Below, one piece after another: positions 7,129 to 15,770 of a DNA stretch of 27,723 nt; position 1 is the first letter of the stretch; the number at the start of each line of letters is the position of its first letter. The notes beneath the pieces were generated by a model. That model saw nothing but the letters and a program-made list of their open reading frames with translations, searched no databases and was not told the origin of the DNA. Position numbers and translations under genes: made by a program. Origin of the DNA: an uncultured Bacteroidales bacterium (GTDB lineage Bacteria > Bacteroidota > Bacteroidia > Bacteroidales > Muribaculaceae); assembly GCA_900542185.1 (NCBI GenBank), contig UQMZ01000045.1, forward strand, positions 1-27,723, read 5' to 3'.

Positions 7129-8481
7129 ATGAAATACGTAGATTGCGGCTGCGGGAAAATCCCGTATATTTCCCTGCTGGCCATCCTTTCCATTTCGCTG
7201 ACGGTAAACCTTCCGGGGTTGGCGATATCGCCGATCATGGGCAAGCTGGATGATGTGTTCACCAATGTCACTGAGCTCGAAATACAGTTGCTCACCGTCT
7301 TGCCTAACCTGGTGACAATTCCGTTTATTCTATGCTCGGGAAAATTCTGCACGCCTAAAAACCAGATGTGGATACTCGGCATCGGTCTGGTGATATATGC
7401 TGCGACCGGAATACTATACTTTTTCGCCAAGACCATGACGGAACTGATAGTGCTGAGCTGTCTGTTAGGTGTGGGATGCGGCCTGATCATACCGCTTGCG
7501 GCCTCTTTGATTTCCGAATACACGGTCGGAAAGGCTCGGACGAAAGCTCTGGGTATGAAATCCGGAGTCAGTAATTTCATGGTGATTTTCGCCACATTGT
7601 TTGTCGGCTGGGTTGCAGCCTACAACTGGCATTTCGCATTCATAGTGTACATGATACCTATAATTCCGTTATGCCTGGTGCCCTTTATGACCCGCAGCTA
7701 CATCTATACCCACCGCATCGACTATCCTGGAGAATTTGTTCCTCCTGTCAAAGAACCGTCCAGACCGTCTGACCAGGACATAGCCCAGACGAAAAAGACA
7801 GGTAAACCGGCCGGCCCGAATTTCCATTTTCAAGGCAAGACGGCGCTTGCCCTGCTGTTCGGTCTCATGGCCCTCTATTTCATAGCCACATACGGTACCG
7901 AAGTGGTAAGCTATTACCTTCCGTTTGCCATGAAGGATTATGGACTCGACACCACCGATGTTGGTGTGGCCACCGCCATGTATTTCGCATCCGCCACTCT
8001 GTCCGGTTTCATTCTGCCTCAGGCCATCAGAATCTGTAAGAAGTGGACCATGGAATTGGCATTGCTGCTCGTGGTGTTCGGACTCTTTTTCGTAGGGCTG
8101 GTACATGCGTACTGGGCATATATAGCCGGGATTTTCATCATGGGACTCGGTTACGGAATAGTCCAGCCTTTGATTTACGACAAGACATCGTACGTCGCGC
8201 CGAATACGGCAAAACAGAACGCATACTTCTCCTACCTCCTCACATGCAACTATGTGGGTATTTCAATAGTACCGTTCGTTATATCGGGCGCACGCCATCT
8301 GTTCCATTCGGACAGTGTCAACTTCTCGTTCATATTCAACGGCTGCATCATTCTGATAGTGCTGCTTGTCGCAATCTGGAAACGACACAGTTTCGTGATT
8401 GAAGCGGATGCCAACAGTTATGAAGACCAGCCTTCCAGCCTGGGACGCGTTGCCGACCCAAAGACGCTGCAACGGCAATAA
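7129..8481 (+). CDS. MFS transporter 3 of the hydrolase cluster
   Basis: This 450-residue MFS protein is the last gene of the cluster. It has about twelve membrane segments and the same loop-1 signature (NLPGLAISPIMGKLDDVF, then LEIQLLTVLPNLVTIPFIL). The central loop, near residues 195-230, is longer and rich in Pro and Lys. A hydrophilic tail of about 30 residues follows the last membrane segment. A strong intrinsic terminator starts about 20 bp after the stop, which sets the end of the transcription unit. As with its paralogues, the substrate and direction of transport are unknown; two adjacent, non-identical copies suggest either different ligands or an importer/exporter pair. Confidence 0.85.
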   Translation: MKYVDCGCGKIPYISLLAILSISLTVNLPGLAISPIMGKLDDVFTNVTELEIQLLTVLPNLVTIPFILCSGKFCTPKNQMWILGIGLVIYAATGILYFFAKTMTELIVLSCLLGVGCGLIIPLAASLISEYTVGKARTKALGMKSGVSNFMVIFATLFVGWVAAYNWHFAFIVYMIPIIPLCLVPFMTRSYIYTHRIDYPGEFVPPVKEPSRPSDQDIAQTKKTGKPAGPNFHFQGKTALALLFGLMALYFIATYGTEVVSYYLPFAMKDYGLDTTDVGVATAMYFASATLSGFILPQAIRICKKWTMELALLLVVFGLFFVGLVHAYWAYIAGIFIMGLGYGIVQPLIYDKTSYVAPNTAKQNAYFSYLLTCNYVGISIVPFVISGARHLFHSDSVNFSFIFNGCIILIVLLVAIWKRHSFVIEADANSYEDQPSSLGRVADPKTLQRQ

Positions 8482-8501
8482 ACATTATTATATGAAGAAA
8501 G

Positions 8502-8524
8502 AGGCGCTTCGGGCGCCTTTTTTT
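8502..8524 (+). terminator. intrinsic terminator of the transporter/hydrolase cluster
   Basis: aggcgc (8502-8507) and gcgcct (8513-8518) form a GC-rich stem with a TTCGG loop, followed at once by seven T residues. It lies 20 nt after the last MFS stop and separates the cluster from proS. Confidence 0.9.
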
Positions 8525-8573
8525 CTGTTTATCCTCTTTTTGAATACATTTTGAATAATCAAGGCGTCAAATG

Positions 8574-8605
8574 TTTTAATATTTCAGTACTTTTTATTAA
8601 CTTTG
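8574..8605 (+). promoter_or_regulatory. putative Bacteroidota promoter of proS
   Basis: TAACTTTG at 8598-8605 matches the -7 consensus TAnnTTTG exactly. The -33 region (8574-8577, TTTT) fits TTTG at three of four bases with about 20 nt spacing. The start of transcription would fall near 8609, giving a leader of roughly 65-70 nt before the proS ATG at 8677. Confidence 0.6.
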
Positions 8606-8676
8606 CTAAATAAATTTAAAAGAAGAAAGATATCCTTTCACGTCATCAAGGACTGTGAACGGTTTTTTAGCGCAAT

Positions 8677-10158
8677 ATGGCAACAGAACTTAAGAACTTC
8701 ACGAAGCGTGCGGATAATTATTCGCAGTGGTATAACGAGTTGGTAGCAAAAGCCGATCTTGCAGAGCAGTCGGCAGTAAGAGGGTGTATGGTAATCAAGC
8801 CTTACGGCTATGCCATCTGGGAAAAGATGCAGCGTCAGCTGGACGACATGTTCAAGGCCACCGGGCATCAGAACGCATATTTCCCGCTTCTTATTCCCAA
8901 ATCGTTCCTGAGCCGCGAGGCCGAGCACGTAGAGGGCTTTGCCAAGGAATGCGCCATCGTGACCCACCACCGTCTCAAGAACGACCCCGAGGGTAACGGC
9001 GTGATTGTGGACCCCGAGGCCAAGCTGGAGGAGGAACTCATAATCCGCCCCACATCCGAGACCATCATCTGGAGCACTTTCAAGAACTGGATACATTCCT
9101 ATCGCGACCTGCCGCTGCTCATCAACCAGTGGGCCAACGTGATGCGCTGGGAGATGCGTACACGCATGTTCCTCCGCACCGCCGAATTCCTGTGGCAGGA
9201 AGGTCACACAGCCCACGCCACACGCGAAGAGGCCGAGGCCGAGGCACGCAGAATGCTTGAGGTTTACGCTACTTTCGCACAGGATTTCATGGCCATTCCC
9301 GTCATAAAAGGTGTAAAGTCAGCCACCGAGCGTTTCGCCGGCGCCCTCGACACCTATACAATCGAGGCCATGATGCAGGACGGCAAAGCCTTGCAGTCAG
9401 GCACATCCCACTTCCTGGGCCAGAACTTTGCAAAGGCATTCGATGTAACGTTCATGAACAAGGACAACAAGCCGGAATATGTATGGGCATCATCATGGGG
9501 CGTATCCACTCGTCTGATGGGTGCCCTGATCATGACACACAGCGATGACAACGGTCTGGTATTGCCTCCCAAGCTGGCGCCTATCCAGGTTGTGATTGTG
9601 CCTATCTACAAGAACAACGACGGCCTCAAGGCTATCTCTGAGAAGGTACAGCCACTAATCGAAGAACTCCGCGCCAAGGGAATCAGTGTCAAATATGACG
9701 ATGCTGACAACCGTCGTCCCGGATTCAAGTTCGCCGACTATGAGGTAAAGGGCGTTCCTGTTCGTCTGGCCATAGGACAGCGAGATCTGGAACAGGGCAC
9801 GGTCGAAATGATGCGCCGCGACACCCTGCAGAAGGAGACCGTTCCTTTCGACGGCATCGCCGACCACATCGTAGAGGTCCTCGACGACATCCAGAAAAGC
9901 CTGTATCAGAAAGCTCTTGACCGCCGCATCCAGAAGACCATCACCGTAGACACCTACGATGAGTTCAAGAAAAGAATCGAGGAAGGAGTATTCATCATGG
10001 CCCATTGGGACGGAACTCCAGAGACCGAGGCTAAGATCAAGGAAGAAACTAAAGCAACTATCCGCTGCATCCCGTTCGATTCCGACAAGACTCCCGGCGT
10101 ATGCATGGTGACCGGCAAACCTTCCGAACAACGAGTACTGTTCGCACGCAGTTATTGA
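8677..10158 (+). CDS. proS: prolyl-tRNA synthetase, archaeal/eukaryotic type
   Basis: This 493-residue class II aminoacyl-tRNA synthetase charges tRNA-Pro in the cytosol. Motif 2 is visible as RWEMRTRMFLRTAEFLWQEG (about 160-180) with the following HTAHAT, and motif 3 as WGVSTRLMGALIMTHSDDNG. The LIIRPTSET segment near 127-135 and the anticodon-binding domain beginning PIQVVIVPIYK follow in the normal order. It lacks the editing insertion of the usual bacterial ProRS and ends in Tyr (RVLFARSY), as is typical of the shorter archaeal/eukaryotic form, which is also common in Bacteroidota. The length is normal. The ATG at 8677 is followed directly by the conserved N-terminus (LKNFTKRADNYSQWYNELV). 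The next gene starts 33 bp downstream on the same strand. Confidence 0.97.
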   Translation: MATELKNFTKRADNYSQWYNELVAKADLAEQSAVRGCMVIKPYGYAIWEKMQRQLDDMFKATGHQNAYFPLLIPKSFLSREAEHVEGFAKECAIVTHHRLKNDPEGNGVIVDPEAKLEEELIIRPTSETIIWSTFKNWIHSYRDLPLLINQWANVMRWEMRTRMFLRTAEFLWQEGHTAHATREEAEAEARRMLEVYATFAQDFMAIPVIKGVKSATERFAGALDTYTIEAMMQDGKALQSGTSHFLGQNFAKAFDVTFMNKDNKPEYVWASSWGVSTRLMGALIMTHSDDNGLVLPPKLAPIQVVIVPIYKNNDGLKAISEKVQPLIEELRAKGISVKYDDADNRRPGFKFADYEVKGVPVRLAIGQRDLEQGTVEMMRRDTLQKETVPFDGIADHIVEVLDDIQKSLYQKALDRRIQKTITVDTYDEFKKRIEEGVFIMAHWDGTPETEAKIKEETKATIRCIPFDSDKTPGVCMVTGKPSEQRVLFARSY

Positions 10159-10191
10159 TACCTTAACCTGAAACACACATCAGTCGACATC

Positions 10192-12378
10192 ATGAATATG
10201 AACAAAAGGCATTATATTACTACGGTCGCCATAACGATATGCTCGGCAGGAACTTTAGCCGCTCCTCTCTCTGTCGAAGACTATTGCCAGCCCGACCTTA
10301 CGCGGCCGATCAGCGTCAAGACGCCGACGCCACTGGCCGACGGCATGTCTTATTCCGCGATATCGGCTGATGGACGCAGCATCGAGTCATACAGTTTCAA
10401 GACCGGTAAGAAACTGGAGACTCTGTTCAGCCTCGACACTCAGAAGGGCGATGTCAAGATAGATTCGTTCGACGGATACTCCATATCCGACAACGGCCGC
10501 AAGATTATGCTGTGGCAGGAGACTTCCAAGATATACCGCCATTCGTTCTACGCTGAGTATTATGTATACGATACTTTCCGTGGCACGATGCAACGTGTTT
10601 CGACCGGTGGCCCGCAACGTGGTGCGACCATGAGCCATGACGGCCTTCAGGTGGCATATATGCGCGACAACAACCTATGGATCTCCAATCTGGATTACGG
10701 CACCGACAAGGCCATAACCAAGGACGGTGAATTCAATAAAGTAATTAACGGAATTCCCGACTGGGTATACGAAGAAGAATTCGGCATGCAGACCGCCATG
10801 GCCTGGAACGCCCAGGACAATGTGCTTGCATTCATTCGTTTCGACGAGTCGGAAGTACCTGTATATAGCTTTGACAACTATAAATCCTACTGCGACGCCG
10901 ATCCGCTGACGGATGTGTATCCCGAAAGCTATTCGTACAAGTATCCGTTGGCAGGCTATCCCAATTCCACGGTGACTGTTTTGGCCTACCATGTCGACAA
11001 TCAGACAGTGAAGCAGATGGATATTCCCATTGGCAAGGACTACGTGCCGTCAATGGAGTTTGACGGTACAGGTACGAATCTGATGGTGATGACCCTGAAC
11101 CGTGACCAGAATTCTCTTAAGCTTTACAAGGTGAATCCCGGTAGCACGGTCGCCAAAGTAATATATACGGAATCGAGCGACGCATGGCTCAGCCCGGCTG
11201 CATACCAGATGGGGGAGTATGGCGACAAATCATTCTTCATCGGTAGCGAAAAGTCCGGTTACCGCCATCTATATGAGTACGACTACAGCGGAAACTGTCT
11301 GCGTCAGGTCACAAAAGGGGAGTGGAACGTGACGAACTTCTACGGTTGCGATCCCCGTACAGGCACTGTATATGTGCAGACCACCCAGCTTGGTCCTGTC
11401 AACCGCAACATTGCCGCCGTAGAGCGTACCGGCAAGACGACTATCCTCGACAATACGCCCGGAACCGAGAACGCGTGGTTCAGCAACGACTGCCGCTATT
11501 ACCTCCGTTCTTACAGCAATGCCGTCACTCCTCCGGTGTTCACTCTGTGCGACAGCCGCGGCAAACAGCTGACCGAGGTTGAGAATAATGCTCAGTATGC
11601 AGCCAAATATGCATCGGCTCCCAAGAAAGAATTCCTTCAGATTCCTAATGCCGAGGGCGAAATGATGGACGCTTTCATCATCAAACCTGCCGATTTCTCA
11701 GCAAGTAATAAGTATCCGTTGCTGATGTATCAGTATAACGGTCCGGACTCTCAGGAGGTATTGAATGCGTGGCGCATGGAAGGCATTTATTATCTGGCAT
11801 CGCAGGGTTATGTCGTAGTGGCTGTGGATGGACGCGGAACCGGCAACCGCTCCCGTCAATGGGCCACTTCCGTTTACCGCCGGCTTGGACAGCTGGAAAC
11901 CAAGGACCAGCTTGCAGGCGCAAAATGGATGAAGCAGCAAAGCTATATCGACCCGCAGCGTACGGCATGCTTCGGATGGAGCTATGGCGGCTATATGACA
12001 CTTATGGAACTCGGGGATCCAGATTGTACGTTCAAGGCAGGCGTGGCTATGGCGCCCGTGACTGACTGGCGGTTCTACGATTCCGTCTATACAGAACGAT
12101 ATATGACCACTCCGCAGCAGAACGAATCTGGTTTTGACCTGGCTTCGGCTCTTAACAGGACACAGAATATTAAAAGTCGGCTGCTTATCATGTCCGGTAC
12201 AAGCGATGACAATGTTCATTTCTATAATACTCTGAAATATACATCTAAGCTATATTCTCAGGGAACGGTATTCGACATGATGGCCTTGACCGGATTTGAA
12301 CACAGTCTGCCCAAGTGTAATGCGAGGACGATGCTGTTCAAAAAAATATGTGATTTCTTAGACCAATATGTTCGCTGA
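10192..12378 (+). CDS. dipeptidyl peptidase IV-like S9 family serine peptidase
   Basis: This 728-residue protein has a beta-propeller domain (about 40-480) followed by an alpha/beta-hydrolase domain, the layout of DPP IV. Such enzymes remove X-Pro or X-Ala dipeptides from peptide N-termini. The catalytic triad is visible: Ser597 in GWSYGGYMT, Asp672 in GTSDDNVHF and His704 in GFEHSLP. The substrate N-terminus clamp is present as DWVYEEEFGM, the double-Glu motif of the DPP IV group. A signal peptide is visible (MNMNKRHYITTVAITICSAG, then TLAAP), so it should act in the periplasm or at the surface. MNKRHY at codon 3 is an alternative start. It lies 33 bp after proS and may be co-transcribed with it. 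Length and motifs are normal. The exact peptide preference cannot be told from the sequence. Confidence 0.93.
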   Translation: MNMNKRHYITTVAITICSAGTLAAPLSVEDYCQPDLTRPISVKTPTPLADGMSYSAISADGRSIESYSFKTGKKLETLFSLDTQKGDVKIDSFDGYSISDNGRKIMLWQETSKIYRHSFYAEYYVYDTFRGTMQRVSTGGPQRGATMSHDGLQVAYMRDNNLWISNLDYGTDKAITKDGEFNKVINGIPDWVYEEEFGMQTAMAWNAQDNVLAFIRFDESEVPVYSFDNYKSYCDADPLTDVYPESYSYKYPLAGYPNSTVTVLAYHVDNQTVKQMDIPIGKDYVPSMEFDGTGTNLMVMTLNRDQNSLKLYKVNPGSTVAKVIYTESSDAWLSPAAYQMGEYGDKSFFIGSEKSGYRHLYEYDYSGNCLRQVTKGEWNVTNFYGCDPRTGTVYVQTTQLGPVNRNIAAVERTGKTTILDNTPGTENAWFSNDCRYYLRSYSNAVTPPVFTLCDSRGKQLTEVENNAQYAAKYASAPKKEFLQIPNAEGEMMDAFIIKPADFSASNKYPLLMYQYNGPDSQEVLNAWRMEGIYYLASQGYVVVAVDGRGTGNRSRQWATSVYRRLGQLETKDQLAGAKWMKQQSYIDPQRTACFGWSYGGYMTLMELGDPDCTFKAGVAMAPVTDWRFYDSVYTERYMTTPQQNESGFDLASALNRTQNIKSRLLIMSGTSDDNVHFYNTLKYTSKLYSQGTVFDMMALTGFEHSLPKCNARTMLFKKICDFLDQYVR

Positions 12379-12441
12379 GACGTTGAATATATAGGGTTTA
12401 TAGATATCACCATGATGGCGTGACCTTGATGTAAAACGACA

Positions 12442-13800
12442 ATGCACGACTTGGAAAAAATAAGTAGTTCAAGGCTTTTTGCCTTCTGGAAGAACTTCTG
12501 TATCGGCATTCTGGTGTTGATGGGCACCATGCTGCTGGCGCAGGTTCTCCCATACTACTTTGCGCCGATTCCTTCATTAATTGGAGCTGCCGTGCTTTAC
12601 ACCATGCTATACAACAACCGGCTGGAGGATAATCCCAGCTGTATGGTGATGATTTATGCCCTGTTCTATTGCCTCATTACTTACTCATTCGTCACGATAA
12701 TCCTCAATCTTATGTATATCTGGGGAATGATGGAACTGCCTAAGGAATTGACATTCATCGCACCTCCTTATATACCGTCATTGCGACTGGATCCGATATG
12801 TTTCGTCACATTCGGCATCATTATGCTCCGACTCAATTCTCTGAGCTTTTGCATGGACTGCAAGTTCAAGAACGGACTCTCCATAGACCGCGGGAAATTG
12901 GGACAGATTCTGCATCATGAGTCCCGCATACAGATTCTTAATCTGTTGTGTGTATTCGGGGGGCTGTCGATTATAGTCTGGGCCTATTACTTCACTCTTT
13001 ACGACAGATCGGCCGATATAAATACGCGCGACCGATACATCTTCTTCTGGCTCAATCTTGTTATATTCCTTATAGACGGTATGTATTTCGCAGCAAGATA
13101 TTATAACATTTATCTGGATCAGAAGGAGAGGGGCAACATCATCACGGAGGAGGAACTAAGCGATATGACCACGAAGACATATCTGCGATTCTATGTTATA
13201 TGCGACAACAGCATCTATGTCAATCCCAAGACCGTAGATCCGCAAATGCCTTTCCGTAACATCATCGACACACCATTCGTGACAAAACGCAATGTGAACG
13301 GTATATCTACCTATGAGGTCAACGATGTGATCCACAACATGGTTCAGCATCCGGGACACCTCAAGTTCTTCTATGGGCGCCGTAATCCCGACATGCAGAA
13401 ACATCGTCTGCTCAGGTATTTTTATTTCCTTGACGGTAAGCCTGAGGATTATCCGGAACTTAACATCACAGGCGAATGGATGGACTTCAGCCGTATCAAG
13501 AGCATTTATAATTCCAGTCCTGCGCTTATGGCCGGCACATTCCTGGCGGATATGTCAAGAATGTCGACAGTGGTGCTGACTCAGAAAATATTCGATGACC
13601 GGGGATTCCGTAAAATCAAGGTCAAGTCGTATCAACCCAATTACGACCTGAAGGAAGTCCGTGATAAAGACTACGATTTCCAAGACGACAAATGGATTCG
13701 TGTGGCCATGTTCAATTCCGATACCAAAGGATTCCACGTACGCCGAATATGGCAGAAGATGCTGAACAATAACAAGCAAAGTGCCTCGTGGCGTCAGTAA
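12442..13800 (+). CDS. unrecognised multi-spanning membrane protein
   Basis: I do not recognise this 452-residue protein. The N-terminal half (about 15-240) has five or six hydrophobic segments (for example IGILVLMGTMLLAQVLPYYF, FYCLITYSFVTIILNLMYIW, ILNLLCVFGGLSIIVWAYYF, FFWLNLVIFLIDGMYF). The C-terminal half (about 240-452) is soluble, basic and rich in Tyr and Phe, with no motif I can assign. The layout suggests an inner-membrane anchor with a cytosolic domain. Its last 13 nt overlap the start of the miaA homologue, so the two are probably translationally coupled. It follows the DPP IV gene after 63 bp. The reading frame has normal codon use for the region and is intact. A function cannot be given. 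Confidence 0.8.
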   Translation: MHDLEKISSSRLFAFWKNFCIGILVLMGTMLLAQVLPYYFAPIPSLIGAAVLYTMLYNNRLEDNPSCMVMIYALFYCLITYSFVTIILNLMYIWGMMELPKELTFIAPPYIPSLRLDPICFVTFGIIMLRLNSLSFCMDCKFKNGLSIDRGKLGQILHHESRIQILNLLCVFGGLSIIVWAYYFTLYDRSADINTRDRYIFFWLNLVIFLIDGMYFAARYYNIYLDQKERGNIITEEELSDMTTKTYLRFYVICDNSIYVNPKTVDPQMPFRNIIDTPFVTKRNVNGISTYEVNDVIHNMVQHPGHLKFFYGRRNPDMQKHRLLRYFYFLDGKPEDYPELNITGEWMDFSRIKSIYNSSPALMAGTFLADMSRMSTVVLTQKIFDDRGFRKIKVKSYQPNYDLKEVRDKDYDFQDDKWIRVAMFNSDTKGFHVRRIWQKMLNNNKQSASWRQ

Positions 13801-14744
13801 CCGACATGATTATTCCTTCCCAAGGCAACGCCGATGTATTACGCGCCATTGCTGTTGTCGGCCCCACTGCCTGTGGTAAGACGCACAGGGCCGTACAGTT
13901 GGCCTCGATTCTCAACGGTGAGATTATTTCGGCCGATTCACGACAGGTATATAACGACATGGACCTTGGCACAGGAAAGGATCTGGATGAATATGGCGAT
14001 GTCAAATACCACCTGATAGATATCTGTCCTGCTGGCTCAAGATACAATCTTCATAAATATCTCCGGGACTTCAATCTGGCGTTCGACGATATTCAGACTC
14101 GCGGCAAACGCCCCATTATCTGCGGAGGATCCGGCATGTATGTCGAACATGCACTCAATGGTATCTCGCTGCCGGATGTTCCGGAAAATACAGAATTAAG
14201 ACATTCTCTTCACGATAAATCTCTTGACGAGCTCGCCGCTATTCTGGCTGGGTACAGACAGCTGCATAATGTCACGGACATTGACACCAGAGCCAGGGCT
14301 ATCAGAGCCATAGAGATACAGGACTATTATCTTCGCCATCCCAAGGAGGCTATATCCACTTCACGCCGAAACGCGAAGCCTATCGACGCCTTGATAATAG
14401 GACTTGATATTCCCAGGAAAGAAAGACGGGTACGAATATCGAAACGACTGAAACTAAGACTTGACAACGGCTTGATCCGCGAGATTCAGGAATTGCTCAA
14501 TTCGGGCATTGATGCCGAAGACCTGATATATTATGGTCTGGAATACAAATACGTCACCCTTTACGTGATGGGGGAGCTGTCATATCAAGAAATGTTCAAT
14601 CAACTTGAAACAGCAATCCATCAGTTTGCCAAACGTCAGATGACATGGTTCCGAGGAATGGAACGACGAGGATCGACCATACACTGGTTGCCATACGACC
14701 TTGACGATGCCGAGTTTATAACTCGCGTCAGTGAACTGCTTTGA
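13788..14744 (+). CDS. miaA: tRNA dimethylallyltransferase (MiaA family)
   Basis: MiaA enzymes transfer a dimethylallyl group to N6 of A37 in tRNAs that read codons starting with U. This 318-residue protein shows the P-loop GPTACGKT (25-32), the ISADSRQVY motif (47-55), the HLIDI segment, the CGGSGMYV motif and a C-terminal LEYKYVTLYVMGELSYQEM...IHQFAKRQMTWFRG block, all diagnostic of the family. The segment after the second motif reads NDMDLGTGKDLDEYGDVKYHLID rather than the usual MDIGTAKP...HHLID, so it may be the second, divergent MiaA copy found in many Bacteroidota. The ATG at 13788 overlaps the preceding stop; Met7 at 13806 would avoid the overlap and is a possible start. Confidence 0.9.
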   Translation: MASVTDMIIPSQGNADVLRAIAVVGPTACGKTHRAVQLASILNGEIISADSRQVYNDMDLGTGKDLDEYGDVKYHLIDICPAGSRYNLHKYLRDFNLAFDDIQTRGKRPIICGGSGMYVEHALNGISLPDVPENTELRHSLHDKSLDELAAILAGYRQLHNVTDIDTRARAIRAIEIQDYYLRHPKEAISTSRRNAKPIDALIIGLDIPRKERRVRISKRLKLRLDNGLIREIQELLNSGIDAEDLIYYGLEYKYVTLYVMGELSYQEMFNQLETAIHQFAKRQMTWFRGMERRGSTIHWLPYDLDDAEFITRVSELL

Positions 14745-14844
14745 CCGACATTCGACACCCGTATTCATAAGATACTGAAATTTCCTTGCTTTCGCAGTGA
14801 ACAATTCGGCCCGCTAAAACGGTTATATCATAGAAACAATTCTT

Positions 14845-14861
14845 AACAGTCCAAGACTGTT
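14845..14861 (+). promoter_or_regulatory. short palindrome upstream of the START-like gene
   Basis: aacagtc (14845-14851) and gactgtt (14855-14861) form a 7-bp inverted repeat around CAA, ending 14 nt before the ATG at 14876. It could be an operator or a hairpin near the ribosome-binding region. There is no other evidence. Confidence 0.4.
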
Positions 14862-14875
14862 TAAAATTAGATACT

Positions 14876-15391
14876 ATGATTACCGACAAGATTAAATTCA
14901 AACCCGGATATGCAAAAGCCGACAGCAAGACATTCGCTTCGGCCGGAGTGGAGGTCGAAGGGCTCGATCCTCAGATAATATGGCGTAACCTCACTAATAT
15001 CAGCGTATGGCCGCGCCTCTCCGAAGATATTGTCGACATCCAGTATGAGGATTCTGCCGACAACGATCCCCATCTGTTTGACAAAGCCCAGTTCAACTAT
15101 ACATTGACATCCGGCAAGCGTGTCGTGGCACAGGTCATCGAATTCTCACATCCTAAGGACGATCGACCGGGTCGAATGGCATATCAAGGAACAGTCTTTG
15201 ACGGCGATCGCCGCATCAACGAAATGGTTGCTGAGTTTATGATAGGAGTTCCCGACCATAAAGGCATTCTTTCCGTTGAAGCAGCCTCATCGGCCAAAGA
15301 GGAGAGAGCCGACGCTCCGAAGCGTAACTACGGCGACGAACTCAAGAACTTCCTCGTAAATCTAGCCGACTGGTCGAAAAAACATCGTTAA
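14876..15391 (+). CDS. small cytosolic protein, probable SRPBCC/START fold
   Basis: This 171-residue protein has no signal peptide or membrane segment. Its layout fits a START-like (SRPBCC, polyketide-cyclase) ligand-binding fold: an early helix with IIWRNLTNISVWPRLSEDIVDI (about 34-55), like the VWxxLTDFxxWPxW helix of that superfamily; then alternating strands (QFNYTLTSGKRVVAQVIEF, RMAYQGTVFDG, MVAEFMIGV); and a long C-terminal helix (NYGDELKNFLVNLADWSKKH). The fold binds hydrophobic ligands, but nothing shows which one. It sits alone between miaA and tRNA-Gln, with its own terminator 36 bp after the stop. The fold call is inference from pattern. Confidence 0.6.
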   Translation: MITDKIKFKPGYAKADSKTFASAGVEVEGLDPQIIWRNLTNISVWPRLSEDIVDIQYEDSADNDPHLFDKAQFNYTLTSGKRVVAQVIEFSHPKDDRPGRMAYQGTVFDGDRRINEMVAEFMIGVPDHKGILSVEAASSAKEERADAPKRNYGDELKNFLVNLADWSKKHR

Positions 15392-15426
15392 TACACATCT
15401 CTGATCTAAAAATACAATTACCCTGC

Positions 15427-15468
15427 AAGTGCGTCCCAGGTAACAGCGGGATGCACTTTTAGTTTTTA
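15427..15468 (+). terminator. intrinsic terminator after the START-like gene
   Basis: aagtgcgtccc (15427-15437) and gggatgcactt (15448-15458) form an 11-bp stem with one G-U pair and a 10-nt loop, followed by ttttagttttt. The position, 36 bp after the stop, supports termination. Confidence 0.85.
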
Positions 15469-15503
15469 GCAAAATATGGTGCTTTTACGTTTTTGCTAAA
15501 AAC
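15462..15503. repeat. 13-bp perfect inverted repeat
   Basis: gtttttagcaaaa (15462-15474) and ttttgctaaaaac (15491-15503) are perfect reverse complements around a 16-nt spacer. The left arm overlaps the T-run of the preceding terminator. It may act as a second terminator or as a protein-binding site. Confidence 0.7.
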
Positions 15504-15531
15504 CTGAATCTTAGAATAATAATAAAATAGC

Positions 15532-15566
15532 GCAAAAAAAGTTGTTTTTGGGGGTTATTTTTTTGC
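15532..15566. repeat. 9-bp A/T-rich inverted repeat upstream of the tRNA promoter
   Basis: gcaaaaaaa (15532-15540) and tttttttgc (15558-15566) pair perfectly around a 17-nt loop holding a GGGGG run. It ends 8 nt before the -33 element of the tRNA promoter, so it may be part of an upstream element. Low complexity makes chance more likely here. Confidence 0.45.
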
Positions 15567-15573
15567 CCGAATA

Positions 15574-15605
15574 TTTGGTCAGTTATGAAAAAAGTTGTAA
15601 TTTTG
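15574..15605 (+). promoter_or_regulatory. Bacteroidota promoter for tRNA-Gln
   Basis: TTTG at 15574-15577, a 20-nt spacer and TAATTTTG at 15598-15605 match the -33/-7 consensus of the Bacteroidota housekeeping sigma factor exactly. Transcription would start near 15609, about 55 nt before the mature tRNA. Confidence 0.85.
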
Positions 15606-15664
15606 CAGTGTCAAAAGGGACAGAGATAAGGCCAAAAGCCAAATCGAAACCAAAGACAAAACAT

Positions 15665-15735
15665 TGCCTTGTGGTGTAATGGTAGCACACCGGATTCTGG
15701 TTCCGTTTGTGAGAGTTCGAGTCTTTCCAAGGCAA
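15665..15735 (+). tRNA. tRNA-Gln (anticodon CTG)
   Basis: The cloverleaf folds fully: acceptor stem TGCCTTG (15665-15671) with CAAGGCA (15728-15734); D-stem GTG/CAC (15674-15676, 15686-15688) with the loop TAATGGTAG; anticodon arm CCGGA/TCCGT with loop TTCTGGT and anticodon CTG at 15697-15699; a 4-nt variable loop; and T-arm GAGAG/CTTTC with loop TTCGAGT. The first anticodon-stem pair is a C-T mismatch. CCA is not encoded (the sequence goes on ACTT). It reads CAG codons. It has its own promoter and terminator. Confidence 0.95.
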
Positions 15736-15740
15736 CTTAA

Positions 15741-15770
15741 AACCTATCCATCAACCGGATAGGTTTTCTT
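15741..15770 (+). terminator. intrinsic terminator of tRNA-Gln
   Basis: aacctatcc (15741-15749) and ggataggtt (15757-15765) form a perfect 9-bp stem with a 7-nt loop, followed by ttctt. It begins 5 nt after the tRNA. Confidence 0.9.
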
